From: UPXZ01 sp964345395
GTDB lineage: Bacteria; Bacteroidota; Bacteroidia; Bacteroidales; Paludibacteraceae
Direction of reading: 5' to 3'
Assembly (NCBI GenBank): GCA_964345395.1
Contig: CAYFRA010000076.1
Location: 1-6,688, forward strand
DNA: 6,688 bases
The first letter of the stretch is position 1, and each line of letters begins with the position of its first letter. Below, in pieces: positions 1 to 5,723 of the stretch. A program made the translations under genes and the position numbers. The notes under the pieces were generated by a model, which was given only the letters and a program-made list of their open reading frames with translations, ran no database searches and was not told the origin of the DNA.

Positions 1-38
1 TTTACTTTTATTTAACACTCTAATGTTAAAACATTTCC

Positions 39-46
39 TATCTTTG
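39..46 (+). promoter_or_regulatory. Candidate Bacteroidota -7 promoter box (TATCTTTG)
   Basis: TATCTTTG matches the Bacteroidota primary-sigma -7 consensus TAnnTTTG exactly. No good TTTG/TTG -33 element lies 19-21 bases upstream; the nearest T-rich stretch, TTTAAC at 11-16, is a poor match at the wrong spacing. Transcription would start near position 50, only about 10 bases before the ATG at 61, so the mRNA leader would be very short. The weak -33 element could mean activator dependence, but an 8-base match with four fixed bases in AT-rich DNA can also arise by chance. Confidence 0.42.
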
Positions 47-60
47 CAAACAGTCATTTG

Positions 61-507
61 ATGAATATGAAACGAACCATAGGACTAATATTACTATCGA
101 TTGCCAATTTTGTCATTTTGGCACACGCTGTTATTCCTCACAATCAGGAGAAGCATCATATTCATTCGTGTAACTATATCTGTCAGCACTCTGCAAGTCT
201 AAATGATATCCCCCCACAAGACTTATCCATAGAAACTGCACATCAAAATCATCACGCTGATCATCACGACTGCATTTTGGATAATATCAATATCCGTTTT
301 GAGGACGACAAACATACTATACAAACAGAAAATGAGATTGCTCATACTCTTTTGAGCCTCTATTTGCAGTATGCCGATGTATGTTCTCTCGATGAAAATC
401 AAAGCGACTTAGGCTTTACAAAAAAACAAGACATCCCCTTAGCCTGCTACATAGCAGATTTTACTCAATCCAAAGGATTGAGAGCACCACCATTTTATAT
501 TCTCTAA
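61..507 (+). CDS. Small exported His/Cys-rich protein, DUF6769-like, probable periplasmic metal-binding protein
   Basis: This encodes a 148-residue protein of unproven function. Residues 4-23 form a Lys/Arg-started hydrophobic stretch ending in AHA-VIPH, which could be a signal peptide cleaved after Ala23 or an uncleaved membrane anchor. The rest is hydrophilic with 13 histidines, clustered around residues 27-43 (HNQEKHHIHSC) and 61-69 (HQNHHADHH), and five cysteines (37, 41, 71, 108, 129). The C37-x3-C41-x-H43 arrangement and the His clusters suit binding of a soft or borderline metal. The LAHAVIPH segment after the hydrophobic core and the C-terminal LRAPPFY recall, from memory, small Bacteroidota proteins called DUF6769 that occur beside heavy-metal RND genes. 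The start was chosen as ATG 61; TTG 58 and ATG 67 are in frame and possible, and no Shine-Dalgarno sequence separates them. The gene stands 596 bases upstream of a metal efflux operon on the same strand. A periplasmic metal chaperone, buffer or sensor accessory is an inference. Confidence 0.8.
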   Translation: MNMKRTIGLILLSIANFVILAHAVIPHNQEKHHIHSCNYICQHSASLNDIPPQDLSIETAHQNHHADHHDCILDNINIRFEDDKHTIQTENEIAHTLLSLYLQYADVCSLDENQSDLGFTKKQDIPLACYIADFTQSKGLRAPPFYIL

Positions 508-532
508 ATTGACTGCTTCTATTTAGCAAAAG

Positions 533-559
533 GTAGTTTTACAAGAATCTTGTAACTAC
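533..559 (+). terminator. Bulged hairpin 26 bases after the first gene, possible terminator
   Basis: GTAGTT at 533-538 pairs with AACTAC at 554-559, and ACAAG at 541-545 pairs with CTTGT at 549-553. This gives 11 base pairs with a two-base TT bulge and an AAT loop. The position just beyond the stop codon fits transcription termination of the His-rich gene. However, the stem is AT-rich and no U-tract follows it on the + strand (AGAACCTTTC), so it is a weak or atypical terminator, or an mRNA 3'-end stabiliser. Confidence 0.35.
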
Positions 560-691
560 AGAACCTTTCAAAAATAGTCAGTATTGATTATAAGATTATT
601 CTCAACTCTTTACTAATGATATTAAATGTAAAGAATAGTATCAATAGAGTCTTAACAAACTGCATAAACTTTATTTTATGCGCTACAAATT

Positions 692-716
692 CCCCTTTAG
701 GGGATTGAGGGGCTAA
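692..716 (+). repeat. G-rich dispersed repeat, copy 1
   Basis: The copy consists of CCCCTTTAGGGG (692-703), a self-complementary 4-bp stem with a TTTA loop, running into the 17-base unit GGGGATTGAGGGGCTAA (700-716). The 17-base unit recurs exactly at 1000-1016, and the whole 25-base stretch recurs at 975-999 with two mismatches. The sequence stands out sharply from the AT-rich surroundings. Similar CCCCTTTAGGGG-type elements are, as I recall, scattered through Bacteroidota intergenic regions, so this is probably one member of a genome-wide family. Confidence 0.7.
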
Positions 717-974
717 TTAGTTTTAGAAATCTTATATTCCAATAGCTGTCAATAATCTCATTTAAATAAAAAATCTTATTTTTAAATAACTGATTTCCAT
801 TAGCTTATTATTTATATAAAAAACGTAATTTATCAGCCACTCTACATTAGCTTGTATTAAGCAAAAAGAGCAAACTAAAGCAGTAATTACGATATAAAAC
901 TATAAATAAATGGCACCAACATTCTAAAAGTTTGTACTTAGTTCAATTGATGTACTACAACTTCCCTAGAACTT

Positions 975-1016
975 CCCCTTTAGGGGATCGAGGGGCTGAG
1001 GGGATTGAGGGGCTAA
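975..1016 (+). repeat. G-rich dispersed repeat, copy 2, with a tandemly duplicated 17-base unit
   Basis: It begins with the same CCCCTTTAGGGG hairpin (975-986) as copy 1, 283 bases upstream. The 17-base unit is present twice in tandem: 983-999 (GGGGATCGAGGGGCTGA) and 1000-1016 (GGGGATTGAGGGGCTAA), 15 of 17 bases identical. The second unit is identical to that of copy 1, as expected from slippage or unequal recombination followed by mutation of one unit. A degenerate start of a further copy, AACTTCCCTAG, lies immediately upstream at 959-969, beside AACTTCCCCTTTAG at 970-982 (the shared A-rich junction is ambiguous by a base). The copy ends 88 bases before the adaptor start codon. Confidence 0.75.
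983..1012 (+). promoter_or_regulatory. Potential G-quadruplex motif (four G4 tracts) upstream of the efflux operon
   Basis: Four GGGG runs at 983-986, 992-995, 1000-1003 and 1009-1012 are separated by loops of 5 (ATCGA), 4 (CTGA) and 5 (ATTGA) bases. This satisfies the strict G4-N1-7 pattern for a four-layer quadruplex on the + (coding) strand. It arises from the tandem duplication of the 17-base repeat; copy 1 has only two tracts followed by no further ones. If transcription starts upstream of it, the structure would form in the operon mRNA leader; if downstream, in promoter DNA. The flanking CCCC at 975-978 could compete by pairing with the first tract. The motif is directly seen, but folding and function are not shown. 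Confidence 0.5.
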
Positions 1017-1066
1017 ATAATTATAAATAACAAGTAATTAAAAGCCCCAATTTAGCGAGTCAAATC

Positions 1067-1074
1067 TATATTGG
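1067..1074 (+). promoter_or_regulatory. Weak candidate -7 box for the efflux operon (TATATTGG)
   Basis: TATATTGG differs by one fixed base from TAnnTTTG and lies 29 bases before the adaptor ATG, a plausible distance. No -33 TTTG element is seen at the right spacing. It is listed only because it is the best match close to the operon start; chance is a serious alternative. Confidence 0.15.
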
Positions 1075-1103
1075 TTCTTCGGAAATCTCAACTTTAATAT
1101 AAA

Positions 1104-2609
1104 ATGAAACTTCTAAAATCAACAATCATTTTATTAAGCACATTTATCTTTATTGCCTGTGCTCACAGTCACGATGATCACGATCACGATTACGATCACG
1201 ACGATTTTTTAATCTTAGCTGCTTATAGCGATAATTACGAACTATTTGTCGAAGCTGAGCCTTTTGCCTTAAATAATGAGGGCAAAATGACTGTTCACTT
1301 AACGCAATTGAGCGATTTCAAACCCATTACCGAAGGTAGCTTAACTGCCACATTAAAAGTGGGCAATGAAACATCAACACAAACGGTCAATAGCCCTGCA
1401 AAAGCGGGTATTTACCTATTTTCACTCAAGCCAAAAGCAACAGCTAAGGCACAACTAATTTTTGAATTAATAAAAGAGGGAAAAACAGAGCAGTTTATTA
1501 TTGATGATTTATACGTTTTTGAAGATAAACACGAGGCAGAACACGCAGCTCACGATGCTCATATTTCAAGCAGTAACGGAGTAGCATTTTCTAAGGATCA
1601 AAGTTGGAAAATTGAGTTTGCTACAGAAGTAGCTGAACAAAATGCATTTGCTCAAGTAATTCGAAGCACCGGACAAATCCAAGCTTCACAAACAGATGAA
1701 AAAATAGTAGCAGCCAAAACAAGCGGTATTGTAAGTCTAACAATTGCCGATTTAGTAGAGGGAAAAGCTGTGAGAGCCGGTCAAACACTTTTTGCTATTG
1801 ATGCAAGCGGAATGGCTGATAATAATTTGTCTGTTCGATTATCAGAGGCAGAAACAGAATACAAACGCAGCAAAGCAGAGTATGAGCGAAAAGCAGAATT
1901 GGCAAAAGAGAATATCATTTCTCAAAGTGAATTTTTGCAAATACAAGCTGAGCTGAGCAATGCCGAGGCTAATTTGAGAAGTTTGAAACAAAACTTCTCG
2001 GCAGGGCGTCAATCAATCTCTGCACCAAGCAGCGGATATATCACAGCAGTGATGGTGCAAAACGGGCAATACGTTGAAGCAGGACAGCCTTTGGTACGTG
2101 TTTCGCAAAATCAAAATCTATTGATTACTGCAGAGCTACAATCCAAATACTACGCATCCTTAAGCCAAATAGAAACTGCCAATTTCACTATTATGGATAG
2201 TAAGAAAACTTATTCGTTGGAAGAGCTTAACGGTAAAGTATTATCATACGGACGTTCATCCGATGTGAACAACCCATTAATTCCTGTACAGTTTCAAGTT
2301 AGAAACAGTGCTGAATTACTTCCTGGTAGTTTTGTTGATTTATACATCAAGCTACGCACATCCAACAATGCTATTACAGTGCCTAATGGGGCAATTGTAG
2401 AGGAGATGGGAACTTATTTTGCTTTCGTACAACTAACACCCGAATATTTTGAAAAACGCCCAATCAAAAAGGGAGCAAGCGATGGCTTTTACACTGAAAT
2501 ATTAGAGGGAATCAATGCTGGCGAGCGGATAGTTAGTAAAGGAGCAATATTTGTTAAATTAGCACAAGCGGCTGGAGCTTTAGACCCACACGCTGGTCAC
2601 ATGCATTAA
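1104..2609 (+). CDS. czcB: RND heavy-metal efflux periplasmic adaptor (membrane fusion protein), CzcB/CusB-like
   Basis: This is the 501-residue adaptor that links the inner-membrane pump to the outer-membrane channel. Residues 1-18 are a hydrophobic signal followed by Cys19 (FIAC), a plausible though non-ideal lipobox with Phe at -3, so it is probably a lipoprotein. A metal-binding-looking tail follows (HSHDDHDHDYDHDD, 21-34). Residues about 37-140 look like an extra N-terminal beta-sandwich domain, then a His-rich linker (H143, H147, H150, H153). The adaptor core runs as lipoyl half-motif about 200-235 (GIVSLTIADLVEGKAVRAGQ), alpha-helical hairpin about 243-300, second lipoyl half about 305-335 (SAPSSGYITAVMVQNGQYVE), beta-barrel about 338-420 and membrane-proximal domain about 421-485. 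The C-terminus is again His-rich (DPHAGHMH). It is longer than the roughly 380-400 residues of a plain adaptor because of the N-terminal additions. ATG 1104 is preceded by an A/T-rich stretch without a Shine-Dalgarno sequence, as is common in Bacteroidota. The family is clear; the metal is not. Confidence 0.95.
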   Translation: MKLLKSTIILLSTFIFIACAHSHDDHDHDYDHDDFLILAAYSDNYELFVEAEPFALNNEGKMTVHLTQLSDFKPITEGSLTATLKVGNETSTQTVNSPAKAGIYLFSLKPKATAKAQLIFELIKEGKTEQFIIDDLYVFEDKHEAEHAAHDAHISSSNGVAFSKDQSWKIEFATEVAEQNAFAQVIRSTGQIQASQTDEKIVAAKTSGIVSLTIADLVEGKAVRAGQTLFAIDASGMADNNLSVRLSEAETEYKRSKAEYERKAELAKENIISQSEFLQIQAELSNAEANLRSLKQNFSAGRQSISAPSSGYITAVMVQNGQYVEAGQPLVRVSQNQNLLITAELQSKYYASLSQIETANFTIMDSKKTYSLEELNGKVLSYGRSSDVNNPLIPVQFQVRNSAELLPGSFVDLYIKLRTSNNAITVPNGAIVEEMGTYFAFVQLTPEYFEKRPIKKGASDGFYTEILEGINAGERIVSKGAIFVKLAQAAGALDPHAGHMH

Positions 2610-2621
2610 ACCAATTGAGCT

Positions 2622-5600
2622 ATGATTAATAAACTAATTAAATTTTCGCTCAACAATCGGTTTTTTATCCTTTTAGGAGCGGTATTGCTAATTTTTGGTG
2701 GGCTATTTACTGCCCAACGAATGGACGTTGATGTCTTTCCCGACTTGACTGCCCCAACGGTTGTAGTAATGACCGATGCACACGGAATGGCAGCCGAAGA
2801 GGTAGAGCGATTGGTTACTTTCCCCATTGAAACGGCTGTAAATGGAGCGACAAATGTGCGTCGTGTTCGTTCTAATTCATCACAAGGTTTCTCCTTTGTG
2901 TGGGTTGAGTTTGATTGGGGAGCTGATGTATTCAAAGCTCGCCAAGTTGTGAGTGAAAAAATGGTTACGCTGAGCGATGTTTTACCCGATAATGTTGTGC
3001 CTGAATTGGCCCCACAATCAAGTATAATGGGTGAAATCCTTCTTATCGGTTTGCAATCAGACACTACTTCGATGATGGATTTACGCACCTATGCCGACTG
3101 GGTAATCAAACCTGCTATTTTAGCAACAGGTGGCGTATCGCAAGTAACCATTATTGGAGGAGATTACAAGCAATATCAAATTCTTGCTGACCCCAAAAGG
3201 ATGGATGCTTACGGCGTTACGATGAGCGAATTGGAGAGTCTTGGAAAATCGCTAAGCTACAACTCTTCAGGAGGTGTTGTGCGTGATTATGGCAATGAGT
3301 TTGCACTTCGTGGAATGGCACGCACCAATGACTTGGAAGAGCTTGGAAAAACTTTTATCAAAAACAAGAATGGTAAGCCAATTGTGCTGTCGGATGTGGC
3401 AGATATAGTGATTGGCAGTGCTAAAAAAATGGGTTACGCTTCACAAAATGCCAAACCGGCTGTTATAATTTCGGTATCAAAACAACCCAATGTTAATACG
3501 CTGAATGTAACTGAAAATATAGAGCGAAACTTAGAAGACATAATGCAATCGATGCCTGCTGATGTAAAATTAGATACTGGCATTTTCCGTTCAGCTGACT
3601 TTATTCAAGCTTCGGTTAATAATGTGGGACAAGCATTGATTGAGGGTGCTATTTTTGTAGTAATTATTCTTTTCCTTTTCTTGGCAAGCGTGCGAACCAC
3701 GGTTATATCTGTCGTAGCTATTCCACTTTCATTATTGGGTGCTGTGATAGTGCTTCATCTGATGGGGATGAATATCAACACAATGACTTTGGGCGGTATG
3801 ACTATCGCTATCGGCTCGTTGGTTGATGATGCGATAATTGATGTGGAAAATGTGTATAAACGATTGCGTGAAAACTACCGACTTCCGAAAGCCGAACGAA
3901 GAGATATATTTACGGTGGTGTATGAAGCATCCAAAGAGATTAGAGCATCTATTTTGAACGCTACTTTTATTATCATTGTGGCATTTATCCCTCTATTTTT
4001 CCTATCGGGAATGGAAGGTCGTATGCTTAAACCACTTGGAATAGCCTATATCGTTTCGCTATTTATGTCGCTGATTGTAGCAATGACTGTTACACCATTG
4101 ATGTGTAAATTAATGCTTTCAGACGATAAGTATTTAGCTAAAAATGAGAAAGAGAGCTGGTTGTCACGTCATCTTTTGAGTGGCTATCACAAATCATTGG
4201 AGTGGGTTCTTAATCATAAGAAAAAAGTACTTTTTCCAACTCTTGCTCTGTTTGTACTTGCTTTGGTCTTCTTCTTTAGAATGGGGCAAAGTTTACTACC
4301 CGAGTTCAACGAAGGTTCGCTTACTATTGCAGCTGTTACCAAACCGGAAGCATCATTGGAGGTAAGTCACCAATTGGGCAATTTAATAGAAGAGGAGTTG
4401 TTAAAAATACCCGAAGTTACAAGCACCGCTCGTAGAAGTGGACGTGGCGAATTGGACGAGCACTCACAAGCAACCAACAGTGCTGAAATTGACGTAAACT
4501 TTCAGTTAGATAAACGTAAAAATAGCGAGTTTATGGAAGATGTAAGGCATACGCTTGCTGGTATTCCGGGTATTGCAACCACCGTTGGGCAACCATTAGG
4601 ACACCGCATCGACCATATGCTTTCGGGCACCAGTGCAAATATTGCTATCAAACTCTTTGGAACAGATTTAAGCCGTCTTTTCCTTTTGGGCAATCAAATC
4701 AAATCATCCATTGATGGCATAGAGGGCGTGGTTGACGTAGCTGTAGAGCAACAAACTGAAACCCCCGAACTTCAAATAAGAGCAAATAGAGGTATGTTGG
4801 CTCGTTATGGAATAAGCATCGAGGAGTTTAATCGCTTTGTGGAGCTGGCTTTTGCCGAAGAGAAACTTTCAGAAATTTATGAAGGGCAACGCAGCTTTGA
4901 TTTGGTGCTTAAACTGAACGAAAACTACACCAGTAGCATTGAGCAAATAAAATCGGCTCTTATCGATACTGGCGATGGAGGAAAAGTACCATTGGAGTTG
5001 GTGGCTGATGTGGTTTCTGTAGGCGGACCAAATCGTGTGAGCCGTGAAAATGTGCAACGAAAAATTGATATTTCAGCCAATGTATCAGGGCGTGACTTGC
5101 GTGGTGCAGTAGATGATATTCGTAAAAAAATAGATAGTGAGATAAAACTTCCCGAAGGCTACAGAATTGAGTATGGCGGTCAGTTTGAAAGTGCAGAAAA
5201 AGCAAGTAGAACGCTTTTACTTACCTCTATTTTGGCGATTTTTGTGATATTCTTATTGCTCTATTCAGAGTTCAAAGATATGACCCTCTCTGCAATCGTC
5301 TTGCTTAATTTGCCTTTAGCTTTGATTGGTGGTGTGATGGCTGTTTATTTCACTTCCAATATTGTGAGCATCCCATCTATTATCGGATTTATTACACTCT
5401 TTGGTATTGCCACACGAAATGGTATTTTGCTAATATCGCGGTATAAGCATTTACAAGAAGATGGCGAGCCACTTCACGAAACAGTATTGCACGGCTCTGT
5501 GGATAGATTAAATCCAATTATAATGACAGCACTTACGGCTGCTCTCGCTCTTATTCCACTTGTATTTAATGGCGACAAAGCTGGTAACGAAATTCAAAGT

Positions 5601-5723
5601 CCGATGGCTGTTGTAGTGCTTGGAGGTTTGCTATCCTCTACCCTACTCAACATCTATATTGTTCCTATTGTGTATGAAATGATTCAAAAAAGAAGATTGA
5701 AAAATGAGACAAATAATATATAA
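2622..5723 (+). CDS. czcA: Heavy-metal efflux RND permease, CzcA/CusA family (NrsA/HME5-like TM4 signature)
   Basis: This is a 1033-residue proton-driven inner-membrane pump, close to the usual 1030-1070 residues and apparently intact. The RND layout is complete: TM1 about 12-31, a large periplasmic loop about 32-335, TM2-TM6 about 336-496, TM7 about 533-552, a second periplasmic loop about 553-862, and TM8-TM12 about 863-1018. TM4 carries the proton-relay region AIGSLVDDAIIDVEN (396-410), with Asp402, Asp403, Asp407 and Glu409. This differs from the DFG..DGA..VEN of divalent CzcA types and the AIG..DAA..IEN of CusA, and from memory matches the AIG..DDA..DVEN of the NrsA/HME5 group linked to nickel. 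The segment matching the CusA methionine site (GRGELDEHSQATNSAEIDV, 607-625) has no Met, against a CusA-like Cu(I)/Ag(I) methionine relay. The gene starts 12 bases after the adaptor gene and overlaps the channel gene by 20 bases. A divalent cation such as Ni, Co, Zn or Cd is inferred as substrate. Confidence 0.96.
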   Translation: MINKLIKFSLNNRFFILLGAVLLIFGGLFTAQRMDVDVFPDLTAPTVVVMTDAHGMAAEEVERLVTFPIETAVNGATNVRRVRSNSSQGFSFVWVEFDWGADVFKARQVVSEKMVTLSDVLPDNVVPELAPQSSIMGEILLIGLQSDTTSMMDLRTYADWVIKPAILATGGVSQVTIIGGDYKQYQILADPKRMDAYGVTMSELESLGKSLSYNSSGGVVRDYGNEFALRGMARTNDLEELGKTFIKNKNGKPIVLSDVADIVIGSAKKMGYASQNAKPAVIISVSKQPNVNTLNVTENIERNLEDIMQSMPADVKLDTGIFRSADFIQASVNNVGQALIEGAIFVVIILFLFLASVRTTVISVVAIPLSLLGAVIVLHLMGMNINTMTLGGMTIAIGSLVDDAIIDVENVYKRLRENYRLPKAERRDIFTVVYEASKEIRASILNATFIIIVAFIPLFFLSGMEGRMLKPLGIAYIVSLFMSLIVAMTVTPLMCKLMLSDDKYLAKNEKESWLSRHLLSGYHKSLEWVLNHKKKVLFPTLALFVLALVFFFRMGQSLLPEFNEGSLTIAAVTKPEASLEVSHQLGNLIEEELLKIPEVTSTARRSGRGELDEHSQATNSAEIDVNFQLDKRKNSEFMEDVRHTLAGIPGIATTVGQPLGHRIDHMLSGTSANIAIKLFGTDLSRLFLLGNQIKSSIDGIEGVVDVAVEQQTETPELQIRANRGMLARYGISIEEFNRFVELAFAEEKLSEIYEGQRSFDLVLKLNENYTSSIEQIKSALIDTGDGGKVPLELVADVVSVGGPNRVSRENVQRKIDISANVSGRDLRGAVDDIRKKIDSEIKLPEGYRIEYGGQFESAEKASRTLLLTSILAIFVIFLLLYSEFKDMTLSAIVLLNLPLALIGGVMAVYFTSNIVSIPSIIGFITLFGIATRNGILLISRYKHLQEDGEPLHETVLHGSVDRLNPIIMTALTAALALIPLVFNGDKAGNEIQSPMAVVVLGGLLSSTLLNIYIVPIVYEMIQKRRLKNETNNI

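Larger units (their letters stand above)
508..1103 (+). other. AT-rich intergenic region between the His-rich protein gene and the efflux operon
   Basis: These 596 bases contain no credible gene on either strand: stops are dense in all frames and the few ATGs open only very short frames, for example ATG at 910 followed by four codons and a stop. It holds a bulged hairpin near 533-559, a G-rich repeat at 692-716, and a longer version of that repeat at 975-1016. The segment between the repeats (about 717-970) is very AT-rich and has only trivial short repeats such as CATTAGCTT at 798 and 845. The region must include the promoter of the efflux operon, but no full TTTG-N20-TAnnTTTG promoter is visible. 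Its length and the repeat fragments suggest a site of past insertion or rearrangement (inference). Confidence 0.75.

Noticed and set aside
798..855. CATTAGCTT direct repeat (798 and 845) as an operator pair
   Set aside because: A nine-base AT-rich match 47 bases apart without symmetry is expected by chance in this region.
910..927. Possible leader peptide starting at ATG 910
   Set aside because: It encodes only five residues before a stop, has no ribosome site and no codon bias suggesting attenuation.
692..1016. CRISPR-like or tandem-array interpretation of the G-rich repeats
   Set aside because: There are only three 17-base units, two directly adjacent and one 283 bases away, with no regular spacers and no cas genes.
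1075..1084. TTC-TTCG-GAA tetraloop hairpin in the leader of the adaptor gene
   Set aside because: The loop matches the stable cUUCGg type, but the stem has only three pairs before a G-A mismatch, so it is probably chance.
2606..3088. 160-codon open frame on the - strand opposite the start of the pump gene
   Set aside because: It lies wholly antisense to the strongly supported pump gene, its translation is low-complexity Ser/Thr/Arg-rich with no recognisable family, and its open length is explained by the codon pattern of the + strand gene.
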